Assembly (NCBI RefSeq): GCF_000519085.1
Contig: NZ_KI912577.1
Coordinates: 4,210,035 to 4,274,034, forward strand
Source of the DNA: Methylobacterium sp. 10
GTDB taxonomy: Bacteria > Pseudomonadota > Alphaproteobacteria > Rhizobiales > Beijerinckiaceae
Direction of reading: 5' to 3'
Length of the DNA stretch: 64,000 nt
In this document: positions 24,533 to 33,203 of the stretch, piece by piece
Numbering within the stretch: the first letter of the stretch is position 1
Layout: each line of letters begins with the position of its first letter
Position numbers and translations under genes: made by a program
The notes under the pieces: model-generated
Told to the model about the DNA's origin: nothing
Database searches by the model: none
Seen by the model: the letters and a program-made list of their open reading frames with translations, nothing else

Positions 24533-25351
24533 ATGCCCCTGAACCGTCGCGCCCTGCTGGGCGGCACCCTTCCCCTGCTGGGCGGCACCCTCGCCCTCCT
24601 CACGGCCTCCACGGCCCGGGCCGCGGCACCCCTCAAGGTGGTCGCCTCCTCGGTGCCTCATGCCGAGATCCTGACCTATGTGCAGGACACGCTCGCTCCG
24701 GACCTGCCCCTGCGGATCATCGAGATCAGCGGGGACATCCGCCCCAACCGCCTCGTCATCGACGGCGACGCCGACGCCAACTTCTTCCAGCACGTGCCCT
24801 ATCTGCGCAGCGAGGAGGCCGAGCTCGGCGTCCGCTTCGCCGTGACGGCGCGCGTGCATGTGGAGCCCCTCGGGCTCTATTCGCGCCGCGTCCGCAGCCT
24901 CGCCGACCTGCCGAAGGGGGCGACCGTCGCCCTCTCGAACAACGTCACCAATTTCAGCCGGGGGCTGAAGCTTCTGCAGGAGAACGGCCTCATCCGTCTC
25001 AGGCCCGGCGGCGACGGCACCTTCGCCACGGCCGGTGACATCGCCGAGAACCCGAAATCCCTGAGCTTCGTCGAGGTGGCGCCGCCGCAATTGCCGCGCT
25101 CCCTCGACGACGTCGCCCTCGCGGTCATCAACGGCAACTATGCCCTCGAATCCGGGCTCGATCCGGCCAAGGATGCCCTCGGGCTGGAGCGGGCGGAGGG
25201 TAACCCCTACGCCAACGTGCTGGTGACGACAGAGGCCCTGGCCCAGGATGCGCGCATCCTGACGCTCTCCGCCCTCCTGCAATCGGCGGAGGTCGCCGGC
25301 TTCATCCGCGAGCGCTATCGCGGCGCCGTGATCCCCGTGAGAGGGGCCTGA
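24533..25351 (+). CDS. Second MetQ/NlpA-family substrate-binding protein
   Basis: A 272-residue paralogue of the preceding gene. ATG 24533 starts a twin-arginine-like signal (LNRRALLGGTLPLLGG); upstream in-frame starts lack one. Signatures are LKVVASSVPHAEILTYVQD, DGDADANFFQHVPYLRSEEA and VALSNNVTNFSRGLKLLQ. There is no lipobox. The pair implies that one MetNI core serves two binding proteins with different ligands. The 3' end overlaps the convergent cytochrome gene by 37 bp. A perfect short repeat, GGCACCCT-CCCCTGCTGGGC, occurs within its signal region. Confidence 0.85.
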   Translation: MPLNRRALLGGTLPLLGGTLALLTASTARAAAPLKVVASSVPHAEILTYVQDTLAPDLPLRIIEISGDIRPNRLVIDGDADANFFQHVPYLRSEEAELGVRFAVTARVHVEPLGLYSRRVRSLADLPKGATVALSNNVTNFSRGLKLLQENGLIRLRPGGDGTFATAGDIAENPKSLSFVEVAPPQLPRSLDDVALAVINGNYALESGLDPAKDALGLERAEGNPYANVLVTTEALAQDARILTLSALLQSAEVAGFIRERYRGAVIPVRGA

Positions 25352-25902
25352 CCGGCACGCACCGGCACGTCGGGGCGGCCGTCCGTGGTGAAACCGTCCC
25401 GGTTCGGCATCCGCACCTTCGGCAGCGAGGCGGCATCGAGTTCGGCTCCCTCCGGCAGGATGCCGTTGAGATGCAGCACATAGGCGCTGAGGGCGTAGGT
25501 CTCGTCGGCGCTGAGGGATTGCGGCGCGTCGTAGGGCATGGCGCGGCGGATATAGTCGAACAGGGTGGTGGCATGGGGCCAGAAGCTGCCCACCGTCCGC
25601 ACCGGCTTGCCCGTCGCGAGGCTGCCGAGGCCGCCCGCGAGTCTGTCGGCCGCCGACCCTTCCCCCTGCGCCCCGTGGCAGCCGGCGCAGCGTGCCCCGA
25701 ACAGGGCCTCGCCCTGGCGCACGCTGCCATGGCCGGCGGGCAGGCCCTGCCCGTCGGCCCGCACCTCGATGTCCCAGGGGGCCAGGATCTGAGGGGTCGC
25801 GGGGCGGCCGATCCCGGACAGGGAGACGGGCCCGGACGGGTCCGCCAGGGCGGCGCCCGTCGTCGTCAGGCAGGCGAGTAGGCCGAGGCCGCTAAACCGC
25901 AT
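25315..25902 (-). CDS. Cytochrome c subunit of sulfite dehydrogenase
   Basis: A 195-residue periplasmic mono-haem cytochrome with a signal peptide (LGLLACLTTTGAALADPSG) and one haem site, CAGCH at residues 72-76, with an axial Met likely in RRAMPYDAP. It overlaps the molybdenum subunit by 11 bp and is thus co-translated with it. It would take electrons from the sulfite or sulfane oxidation centre and pass them to a terminal oxidase. It is longer than SorB (about 100 residues) and shorter than di-haem SoxD. Confidence 0.82.
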   Translation of the reverse strand: MRFSGLGLLACLTTTGAALADPSGPVSLSGIGRPATPQILAPWDIEVRADGQGLPAGHGSVRQGEALFGARCAGCHGAQGEGSAADRLAGGLGSLATGKPVRTVGSFWPHATTLFDYIRRAMPYDAPQSLSADETYALSAYVLHLNGILPEGAELDAASLPKVRMPNRDGFTTDGRPDVPVRAGQAPLTGITAPR

Positions 25903-27145
25903 GGCTCACGCCCCCCTCGGCGGCGATGTGCCAGCCGGCGATTCCGTTGTTGTGGTAGAAGGATTGGGTGCCCCGGACCGAGACCAGCGCCGCGCGCGGC
26001 GGCTGGACGTAGCCCGTCTCGTCGGTGGCCCGGCTGAGGAGATGAGCCGGGCCGCCCTCCCATCGCCAGGGGAGCCGGAACCGGGTGAGGCATCTGGGCA
26101 GGATCGGACCCTCCAGACTGGCCGCCTGCCAGCGCGCGCCGCCATCGGTGGAGACCTCGACACCCGCGATGCGGCCGCGCCCCGTCCAGGCGAGGCCGCG
26201 GATCTCGCGGAATCCGGGCGCGCGCAGCTGCTCGCCGCCCGACGGCGTGGTGATGACGGACTTGGCCTCCATCACGAAGGTGAACTGGCGCGCCGACCCG
26301 TCCGGCATCAGGTCGGTGTATTTCGAGGTCTCCTCGCGGGTCTGGAACGGCTGGTCCCCGACCTTGAGCCGGCGCAGCCACTTGATGCTGAGATTGCCCT
26401 CGACCCCCGGCACGAACAGGCGCAGCGGGTAGCCCTGTTCCGGGCGGAGCCGTTCCCCGTTCTGGGCATAGGCCAGGATCGCGCCGTCGCGTGCGAGGTC
26501 GAGGGGGATGCTCCGGGTCATCCCGGCCGCGTCCGCGCCCTCCGCCAGGATCCAGGCGGCGCCGGGCTTCACCCCGACCTCGTCGAGGAGCGTGCTCAAC
26601 TCCACGCCGGTCCATTCGGCACAGGAGAGGAGACCGTGGCTGTCCTGGATGGTCCAGCCCGGCTTGGCCCCGAGCCACGGCGTGTTGCCCGAGCATTCGA
26701 GGAAATGGATGCGCGAGACCGACGGCATCCGCACGAGATCGTCCATGGTGAGGACGAGGGGCCGTTCCACGAGGCCGTGGATCGCCAGCCGGTGGCGCTC
26801 CGGGTCGATGGCCGGCACCCCGGCATGGTGGCGCTCGAAATGCAGCCCATTGGGCGTGATGATGCCGTGCAGGTGCTGGAGCGGCGTGCCGGTGGAGGAG
26901 GCGCCGGGAAAGGCCGGCGGCGTCCGCGATCGGCGGCCCAGATTCTCGTAGGGCGAGGGACGGCCATAGGGGGGAGAGGCCGAGGGCGCTCCGGGCGTAC
27001 GGCTCCATTCGGGGATGGCAAGGGGATCGCCCGTCTCCAGGGCGTGAGCGGCGGTGGCGATCCCGCCCGCCGCGCCGCCGGCCAGCCGAAGGAAGCCGCG
27101 CCGGCTCGAAGACCGGCGCGGTGCGCGCGATGTGTCAGACGGCAT
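25892..27145 (-). CDS. Sulfite/sulfane dehydrogenase molybdenum subunit, SoxC/SorA type
   Basis: A 417-residue molybdopterin enzyme. The N-terminus is a clear Tat signal (SSRRGFLRLAGGAAGG), as expected for a cofactor-loaded periplasmic enzyme. The Mo-ligand cysteine is in HFLECSGNT (Cys151). SoxC-like features are LQHLHGIITPNGLHFERHH, EGNLSIKWLRRLKVGDQPF and the C-terminal dimerisation domain (RGLAWTGRGRIAGVEVSTDG). No soxXYZAB genes are present, so a stand-alone sulfite dehydrogenase role, removing sulfite released by the monooxygenases, is more likely than thiosulfate oxidation. It forms an operon with the cytochrome at 25315. Confidence 0.87.
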   Translation of the reverse strand: MPSDTSRAPRRSSSRRGFLRLAGGAAGGIATAAHALETGDPLAIPEWSRTPGAPSASPPYGRPSPYENLGRRSRTPPAFPGASSTGTPLQHLHGIITPNGLHFERHHAGVPAIDPERHRLAIHGLVERPLVLTMDDLVRMPSVSRIHFLECSGNTPWLGAKPGWTIQDSHGLLSCAEWTGVELSTLLDEVGVKPGAAWILAEGADAAGMTRSIPLDLARDGAILAYAQNGERLRPEQGYPLRLFVPGVEGNLSIKWLRRLKVGDQPFQTREETSKYTDLMPDGSARQFTFVMEAKSVITTPSGGEQLRAPGFREIRGLAWTGRGRIAGVEVSTDGGARWQAASLEGPILPRCLTRFRLPWRWEGGPAHLLSRATDETGYVQPPRAALVSVRGTQSFYHNNGIAGWHIAAEGGVSHAV

Positions 27146-27627
27146 GACAACGGGGTCCGAATGGGCGTTCGGAGGAGAACGCGAAGCGAGATGTCGGGGC
27201 TGATGGCGAAAGAGAAACGTGGCTGCGTCTCTATCTATGACCTACATTGGACCGTATTTAGTCTTCGCAATCAACGGCATGGATTTTTCATTTCTTGCGG
27301 AGACGCGAACAGGTCTTCCCTCGAACCGGGATGCCGAGAGGCGAATTTTCCGGATCGCGTGGTGTCGCTTGGGCGAGACCGAGATTGCCCGCCCGACGCC
27401 GCGCATGCGGCCGGCCCGAATGCCGGGGCGACGTGAATGCCGGTCGACTTGGAGGATTGTTCTCTCGCGGTAGGGCTGCGGGGATCGATCTTGCTTGACG
27501 AACGAAGGATTCGACAGCCGATTTCATTGAATGCGCTAAGTATAGCTCATAGAATTGCACGATAGACGATCATCGTTCCGTTCCACCGCCCGGCGCCTGC
27601 GCGTGCCGGGCGCATGAGGTTTGGCGA
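27146..27627. other. 482-bp divergent intergenic region between sulfite dehydrogenase and metN
   Basis: AT-richer than its surroundings at both ends (about 27220-27300 and 27500-27575). It contains the promoter candidate at 27527-27555 and the inverted repeat ACGAT-C-ATCGT at 27566-27576, which shares the 9-mer ATAGACGAT with the control region near 22010. No SAM riboswitch pattern was recognised and no gene is supported. Confidence 0.4.
27527..27555 (+). promoter_or_regulatory. Candidate metN promoter
   Basis: TTGAAT (27527-27532) and TAGAAT (27550-27555) with a 17-bp spacer resemble a sigma-70 promoter. The predicted leader before the metN GTG at 27628 would be about 65 nt. The ACGATCATCGT palindrome at 27566-27576 would overlap the start of transcription. 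Confidence 0.4.
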
Positions 27628-28749
27628 GTGCCTGGAATTCACATCGACCGCGGCGGCGATGCCGTCCCGCCGCCGGATGCGCTGATCCGTTTCGAGCAGG
27701 TGGCGAAGACCTACTCCACCCGCGACGGCGCCGGCGTCTCGGCGCTGAGCGGGATCGACCTGTCGGTGACGGCCGGTTCGGTGCTGGGGGTGATCGGCCG
27801 CTCGGGCGCGGGGAAATCGAGCCTGATCCGGCTCATCAACGGGCTGGAACGCCCGAGCTCCGGTCGTGTCCTTGTCGGGGATGCGGAGGTCTCGTCCCTC
27901 GACGAGCGCGCGCTGCGCCGGATACGCCGCGGCATCGGCATGATCTTCCAGCATTTCAACCTGCTCTCCTCGCGCACCGCCTTCGGCAACATCGCCCTGC
28001 CCCTGGAGATCGAGGGCCGGGGCAAGGCCGCGATCCGCGCCCGCGTCGAGGAATTGCTGGCCCTGACCGGGTTGGAGGAGCAGCGCGACCGCTATCCCGC
28101 CGAGCTCTCTGGGGGACAGAAGCAGCGGGTCGGCATCGCCCGGGCCCTGGCCACGGGGCCGAGCGTCCTCCTCTCCGACGAGGCCACCTCCGCCCTCGAC
28201 CCCGAGACCACGCGGTCGATCCTGGCGCTCCTGCGCCGCATCAACCGCGACCTCGGCCTCACCATCGTGCTCATCACCCATGAGATGTCGGTGATCCGCG
28301 CCGTGGCGGACCGCGTCGCCGTGCTGGAAGCGGGCCGCATCGTCGAACAGGGCGACGTGTTCGAGGTCTTCACCCGGCCCCAGGCGGAGATGACGTGCAC
28401 GCTCCTCGCCGGGGAGATGGGGCTGACCCTGCCGGCAGCACTCCGCGCCGGGATCGAGACCCGACCGATCGCGGGTGGCCGGGCGGTCCTGCGCATCGCC
28501 TTCCGCGGGCCTCACGCCAACGACCCGATCGTCGCGCGGCTCGCGCGCGAGACCGGCATCGAGGCCAACATCCTGTCCGGCACCGTCGACGAGATCGCCG
28601 GCCAGCCCTTCGGCTCCCTCACGGTGGGCCTGCCCGCTGGGCCGGACGTCGTCGGCCGGGCCCGCGCCTTCCTCGACGCTCACGGCCTCGTTTCCGATCT
28701 TCTCGGCTATCTGCCGGCCCACAGCGCGGAGGATCGCCGTGTCGCCTGA
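27628..28749 (+). CDS. metN: MetN-type ABC importer ATPase
   Basis: A 373-residue ATPase of a methionine-family importer. Walker [10 protein letters not shown] (about residue 58), Q-loop [14 protein letters not shown] (a MetN hallmark), signature LSGGQKQR, Walker [14 protein letters not shown] and H-loop LITHEMSVI are all present. The C-terminal ~100 residues form the ligand-sensing NIL/C2 domain found in MetN ([20 protein letters not shown]). The GTG start at 27628 is the only one that gives a normal N-terminus. metI overlaps its 3' end. It presumably serves the two MetQ-like proteins at 23609 and 24533. Confidence 0.92.
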   Translation: MPGIHIDRGGDAVPPPDALIRFEQVAKTYSTRDGAGVSALSGIDLSVTAGSVLGVIGRSGAGKSSLIRLINGLERPSSGRVLVGDAEVSSLDERALRRIRRGIGMIFQHFNLLSSRTAFGNIALPLEIEGRGKAAIRARVEELLALTGLEEQRDRYPAELSGGQKQRVGIARALATGPSVLLSDEATSALDPETTRSILALLRRINRDLGLTIVLITHEMSVIRAVADRVAVLEAGRIVEQGDVFEVFTRPQAEMTCTLLAGEMGLTLPAALRAGIETRPIAGGRAVLRIAFRGPHANDPIVARLARETGIEANILSGTVDEIAGQPFGSLTVGLPAGPDVVGRARAFLDAHGLVSDLLGYLPAHSAEDRRVA

Positions 28750-29404
28750 AATGATCCGCCTGCTGCTGCAAGCCACCGGCGACACCCTGTCCATGGTGGC
28801 CGTGGCGGCCATTCTGGGCACGCTGTTCGGCCTTCCGCTGGGCGTCTTCCTGGCGACGAGCCGGCGTGGGGAATTGCTCGCCGCGCCCTGGCTCAACGGC
28901 GTGCTGGGCCTCATCGTCAACGCCACCCGCTCGACTCCCTTCATCATCCTGGTCGTGGCCATCATCCCCTTCACCCGGCTCATCGCCGGCACCTCCATCG
29001 GGATGTGGGCCGCCACGGTGCCGCTGACGGTGGCGGCGACGCCCTTCATCGCCCGCCTCGTGGAGGCGGCGATCCGCGAGGTCGATGCCGGGCTGGTGGA
29101 GGCGGCGCGCGCCTTCGGCGCCGGCCCGCTCACCATCATCCGCAAGGTGCTGATCCCGGAGGCTCTGCCCGGCATCCTCCTCGGCCTGACCCTCGCGGTG
29201 GTGTCGCTGCTCGGCTACTCGGCCATGGTCGGCGCCGTCGGCGGCGGGGGCCTGGGCGATCTCGGCATCCGCTACGGCTACCAGCGCTTCCGGCCCGAGA
29301 TGATGCTGGCCGTCGTCGTCGTGCTGATCGTCCTGGTCCAGGCGGTGCAGACCATCGGCGAGCGTCTGGCCAGCCGGCTCAACCGGCGCATCCGCCGGGC
29401 GTGA
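28739..29404 (+). CDS. metI: MetI-type ABC importer permease
   Basis: An inner-membrane permease of about 221 residues with five helices; family length is about 217. The coupling segment [20 protein letters not shown] and the terminal part [19 protein letters not shown] are typical of MetI. The GTG at 28739 is chosen because GGAGGA lies 5 bp upstream and it overlaps the metN end; ATG 28751 is the alternative. It completes the MetNI core. Confidence 0.9.
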   Translation: MSPEMIRLLLQATGDTLSMVAVAAILGTLFGLPLGVFLATSRRGELLAAPWLNGVLGLIVNATRSTPFIILVVAIIPFTRLIAGTSIGMWAATVPLTVAATPFIARLVEAAIREVDAGLVEAARAFGAGPLTIIRKVLIPEALPGILLGLTLAVVSLLGYSAMVGAVGGGGLGDLGIRYGYQRFRPEMMLAVVVVLIVLVQAVQTIGERLASRLNRRIRRA

Positions 29405-29719
29405 TCCCGCCCCGGCAGGTTTCGTGAGGGCACACACCGGTTAACCCACCCGGCATGTCCCGTAAAACGAACGGCGGGCGTGATGAGGTAAATCGATGGT
29501 CTCCGACATTCCATTGCTCGGCTGGAAACATTCTTAGAGTTGCTGTCATGGGATCGATTATGACTACGGATTGACCGTCAGAGAGACGGATCATCTCCCT
29601 TGTTTGTTCTATAAAGAGAACGATTTCATTGACGCCGGGGGCTCCGCCGAGCAGATTCGCAGGACACTTTCTCTTCCCGGCGCCGCGTCCCGCGTCCGAG
29701 TTCGACAGCAGGTTTTCCC
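29405..29719. other. 315-bp intergenic region before a sulfonate-type importer operon
   Basis: It contains the inverted repeat CCGTC-AGAGA-GACGG (29575-29589) and a TATAAA at about 29610, without a convincing -35 box at normal spacing. It is AT-rich from about 29510 to 29630. No gene is supported. Confidence 0.35.
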
Positions 29720-30751
29720 ATGACGACCCGACGCCCTTCCCTCTCGCGCCGGACCGCGGCGGCTCTTCTGGGTGGAGTCGCCCTCACCCTCGCTGGTCTC
29801 GTCCCGGCCGCCGCCAACGAGGGTCAGCTGCGCATCGCCAAGCAATTCGGCGTGGTCTACCTGCTTCTTAACGTCGTCGAGGACCAGAAGCTCATCGAGA
29901 AGCACGGCAAGCAGGCGGGCCTCGACATCAAGGTGGACTACGTCCAGCTCTCCGGTGGTTCGGCCGTCAACGATGCGCTGCTGTCCGGCAACATCGAGAT
30001 CGCCGGTGCCGGCGTCGGCCCGCTCTTCACCCTCTGGGACCGCACCAGGGGACGGCAGAACGTCAAGGGCGTCGCGTCGCTCGGCAACTTCCCCTACTAC
30101 CTCGTGACCAACAATCCCGACGTGAAGACCATCGCCGACTTCACCGAGAAGGACCGCATCGCGGTCCCCGCCGTCGGCGTTTCGGTTCAGTCGCGCATTC
30201 TGCAGCTGGCATCGGCGAAGCTTTGGGGTGACAAGGACTTCGCCAAGCTCGACAAGATCAGTGTCGCGGTCCCGCATCCGGAGGCCGCCGCCGCGATCAT
30301 CAAGGGCGGCACCGAGATCTCCGGCCATTTCGGCAACCCGCCCTTCCAGGAGCAGGAACTCGCCGACAATCCGAAAGCCCGGATCGTGCTCAATTCCTAT
30401 GACGTGCAGGGCGGGCCGGCCTCCTCCACCGTGCTCTACGCCACGGAGAAGTTCTACAAGGACAGCCCGAAGACCTACACGGCCTTCCTCGGTGCCCTCG
30501 ACGACGCCGCGAAGTTCATCACCGCGAATCCGGAGAAGGCGGCCGAGATCTACGTTCGGATCAACGGCAGCAAGATCGACCCGGCCTTCCTGACGACGAT
30601 CATCAAGAACCCCGCCGTATCCTTCAAGGTGACGCCCGAGAACACGCTCGGTCTCGGCACGTTCATGCACCGGGTCGGCGCCATCAAGGCGGACCCGAAG
30701 ACGATCGGCGACTACTTCTTCGATGACCCGCGCATCAGCAACGGCAGCTGA
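29720..30751 (+). CDS. ABC importer substrate-binding protein, NitT/TauT type
   Basis: A 343-residue periplasmic binding protein with a signal peptide (SRRTAAALLGGVALTLAGLV, then AAANEG). Fold signatures are QLRIAKQFGVVYLLLNVVED, NDALLSGNIEIAGAGVGPL and IADFTEKDRIAVPAVGVSVQ. The ligand is not readable; aliphatic sulfonate or a related anion fits the surroundings. It is first in an operon with an ATPase (10-bp gap) and a permease. The C-terminal YFFDDPRISNGS segment overlaps an alternative upstream start of the ATPase. Confidence 0.84.
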   Translation: MTTRRPSLSRRTAAALLGGVALTLAGLVPAAANEGQLRIAKQFGVVYLLLNVVEDQKLIEKHGKQAGLDIKVDYVQLSGGSAVNDALLSGNIEIAGAGVGPLFTLWDRTRGRQNVKGVASLGNFPYYLVTNNPDVKTIADFTEKDRIAVPAVGVSVQSRILQLASAKLWGDKDFAKLDKISVAVPHPEAAAAIIKGGTEISGHFGNPPFQEQELADNPKARIVLNSYDVQGGPASSTVLYATEKFYKDSPKTYTAFLGALDDAAKFITANPEKAAEIYVRINGSKIDPAFLTTIIKNPAVSFKVTPENTLGLGTFMHRVGAIKADPKTIGDYFFDDPRISNGS

Positions 30752-30761
30752 GCGGCGCGCC

Positions 30762-31667
30762 ATGATCTCCACGGCCCCCCGCTCCGAGTTTTCCATCACA
30801 GGGCTTCCCGATCCCCGCGCATGGGGATCGGCGCGGCGTGAGGAGGCGAGCGTCCATGCCCCGGTCGCGGCCGACGCATCGCCGCTGCTGCGGATCAAGG
30901 GCGTGACCCTCGAATACCGCACGCCGGAGCGGGTGGTGCGCGCCACCCATCGCATCGACCTCGATATCCATCAGGGGGATCGGTTCGTCCTGCTCGGGCC
31001 CTCCGGCTGCGGCAAGTCCACCCTGCTCAAGGCGGCGGCCGGTTTCCTCCGCCCCGTGGAGGGGGAGATCACCCTCGGCGGCGTACCGGTTCGCGAGCCC
31101 GGTCCCGACCGCATCGTCGTGTTCCAGGAATTCGACCAGCTGCCGCCCTGGAAGACGGTCGCCCAGAACGTCGCCTTCCCCCTGCGCGCGGCCCGTGCCC
31201 TCGGCCGGCGCGAGGCCGCCGAGCGGGCGCGGCACTACATCGACAAGGTTGGGCTGACCCGCTTTGCCGACAGCTACCCGCACCAGCTCTCGGGAGGCAT
31301 GAAGCAGCGCGTGGCGATCGCCCGGGCGCTGGCGATGCAGCCGAAGGTCCTGATGATGGACGAGCCCTTCGCGGCCCTCGACGCCCTGACCCGGCGCCGG
31401 ATGCAGGAGGAATTGCTGTCCCTCTGGGACGAGGCCCGCTTCACCCTGCTCTTCGTCACCCATTCCATCGAGGAGGCCCTCGTGGTCGGCAACCGGGTGG
31501 CGCTGCTCTCGCCCCATCCGGGCCGCGTGCGGGCCGAGATCAACAGCCATGCCTTCGATCTGACCAGCATCGGAAGCCGCGATTTTCAGGACGCGGTGCA
31601 GCGTCTGCATAGCCGCCTGTTCGAGGCCGCTCCCGAACCCGCAGGATCCACGGGGGGGTCCGCATGA
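30762..31667 (+). CDS. ABC importer ATPase, NitT/TauT type
   Basis: A 301-residue ATPase with Walker A GPSGCGKST, Q-loop IVVFQEFDQLPPW, signature LSGGMKQR, Walker B VLMMDEPFAALDALT and H-loop LFVTHSIEEALVV. The first ~45 residues are an extra, poorly conserved N-terminal tail. ATG 30762 is used because it follows the binding-protein stop. The stop overlaps the permease ATG (ATGA), so all three are one operon. Confidence 0.9.
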   Translation: MISTAPRSEFSITGLPDPRAWGSARREEASVHAPVAADASPLLRIKGVTLEYRTPERVVRATHRIDLDIHQGDRFVLLGPSGCGKSTLLKAAAGFLRPVEGEITLGGVPVREPGPDRIVVFQEFDQLPPWKTVAQNVAFPLRAARALGRREAAERARHYIDKVGLTRFADSYPHQLSGGMKQRVAIARALAMQPKVLMMDEPFAALDALTRRRMQEELLSLWDEARFTLLFVTHSIEEALVVGNRVALLSPHPGRVRAEINSHAFDLTSIGSRDFQDAVQRLHSRLFEAAPEPAGSTGGSA

Positions 31668-32554
31668 GCGAGGCCAGTCTCGCGGGCCGGCCCCTCGTGC
31701 CGCCGATCCGCCCGGAATACGACCACGTGCTCGCCCCCTTCGTGGAAGCCCCGGTGGAACGGGTACTGCCGTTCTCGACCCGGCTCTGGCAGCAGGATTG
31801 GCTGCGCAAGGGCCTGATCATCGTCGCCCTCGTCCTCGTCTGGGAGGGGCTGGCGCGCTGGCAGGACAACGACCTGCTGCTGCCCGGCTTCGGCGCCACG
31901 ATGGCGGCCCTGGTCGAAGGCCTCGTGAACGGCGAGTTGCTGGACCGGGTGCGGATCTCCCTCGTCGTGCTGCTGCAGGGCTATGTCTGCGGTATCGTCC
32001 TGGCCTTCCTGCTGACCACGCTGGCCGTCTCGACCCAGTTCGGCCGCGACCTGCTCTCGACCCTGACGGCGATGTTCAACCCGCTACCGGCGATCGCCCT
32101 GCTGCCGCTGGCCCTGCTCTGGTTCGGCCTCGGTTCCGGCAGCCTGATCTTCGTCCTCATCCATTCGGTGCTGTGGCCGATGGCGCTCAACACCTATGCG
32201 GGCTTTCAGGGCGTGCCCGAAACCTTGCGCATGGCCGGGCGCAACTATGGACTGCGCGGCCCGTCCTACGTGATCCAGATCCTCATCCCCGCCGCGCTGC
32301 CGGCGATCCTGTCCGGCCTCAAGATCGGATGGGCTTTCGCCTGGCGCACGCTGATCGCGGCCGAACTCGTCTTCGGCGCGTCTTCGGGGCGCGGCGGTCT
32401 CGGCTGGTACATCTTCCAGAACCGCAACGAACTCTACACGGACCGCGTCTTCGCCGGTCTCGTCCTCGTCGTCGTCATCGGCCTCGTCATCGAGAACGTG
32501 GTGTTCGCGGCGTTCGAGCGGCTCACCGTGCGGCGCTGGGGCATGGCGCGATAG
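31664..32554 (+). CDS. ABC importer permease, NitT/TauT type
   Basis: A 296-residue inner-membrane permease, third gene of the 29720 operon. After a ~45-residue cytosolic leader it has six hydrophobic segments and the coupling loop MAGRNYGLRGPSYVIQILIP followed by AAELVFGASSGRGGLGWYI. Its 3' end is 34 bp from the convergent SCO gene. Confidence 0.88.
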   Translation: MSEASLAGRPLVPPIRPEYDHVLAPFVEAPVERVLPFSTRLWQQDWLRKGLIIVALVLVWEGLARWQDNDLLLPGFGATMAALVEGLVNGELLDRVRISLVVLLQGYVCGIVLAFLLTTLAVSTQFGRDLLSTLTAMFNPLPAIALLPLALLWFGLGSGSLIFVLIHSVLWPMALNTYAGFQGVPETLRMAGRNYGLRGPSYVIQILIPAALPAILSGLKIGWAFAWRTLIAAELVFGASSGRGGLGWYIFQNRNELYTDRVFAGLVLVVVIGLVIENVVFAAFERLTVRRWGMAR

Positions 32555-32588
32555 TCCCGATCGACGTCGGAGGCTCGACGCGCAACCG

Positions 32589-33203
32589 TCAGGGATGAGC
32601 GAGATGGGGGCGGATGATCGTCAGCATTCGCTCGGCCGAGGTGCCCGGCGGGAAGAAGCCGAGATAGGCCCCCGACCGGTCCATCAGGTAGATGAAGGCC
32701 GAGTGGTCGATCGTCCTGTCTCCGTTCGGCCCCACGCCCCTCTCGAAGAAGACCCGGTAGGCATCGGCGGCCCGGCGGATCGCCCCCGGTTCGCCCGTCA
32801 GGCCGACGAGCCGGGGCGAGAAGTTCGGGACGTATTCGGCGAGATGCGCGACGGTGTCCCGCTCCGGATCGAGGGTGACGAACAGCGGCTGGACCGAATC
32901 GGCCTCCGTGCCAAGCAGGGTGAGCGCGCGGGCGATCTCCATGAGGTCGGTCGGGCAGATGTCGGGGCACGAGGTGTAGCCGAAATAGACGAGGAGGAGC
33001 TTGCCGCGAAAGTCGGCCTCCGTGCGCCCGCGCCCCTGGTGATCGACCAGGGTGAAGGGTCCGCCCACCGGCTCGCGGTTCCACATCAGCACGTCCATCA
33101 GCTCCGCCGCCGAGCGTCGCGCCGGCTCCGCGCCCTTGACCGGCATCATGGGGTGCGAGGCCAGGAGCGACAGGAGCAGCGCCGCGGGTTTGGACCTACG
33201 CAC
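32589..33203 (-). CDS. SCO1/SenC family copper chaperone
   Basis: A 204-residue thioredoxin-fold protein with an N-terminal hydrophobic leader (PAALLLSLLASHPMM). It has the copper-binding pair Cys79 and Cys83 in YTSCPDICPTD and the third ligand His167 in TIDHSAFIY. SCO proteins deliver copper to the CuA site of cytochrome oxidase or act in thiol redox control. Its start overlaps the end of the MBL-fold gene by 8 bp, forming a two-gene minus-strand unit inside the sulfur island; a link to the sulfite dehydrogenase electron route is speculative. Confidence 0.87.
   Translation of the reverse strand: MRRSKPAALLLSLLASHPMMPVKGAEPARRSAAELMDVLMWNREPVGGPFTLVDHQGRGRTEADFRGKLLLVYFGYTSCPDICPTDLMEIARALTLLGTEADSVQPLFVTLDPERDTVAHLAEYVPNFSPRLVGLTGEPGAIRRAADAYRVFFERGVGPNGDRTIDHSAFIYLMDRSGAYLGFFPPGTSAERMLTIIRPHLAHP

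Noticed and set aside
27146-27627. SAM-type riboswitch ahead of metN
   Set aside because: I looked for SAM-I and SAM-II core patterns and saw none; only short inverted repeats and a promoter-like pair are present.
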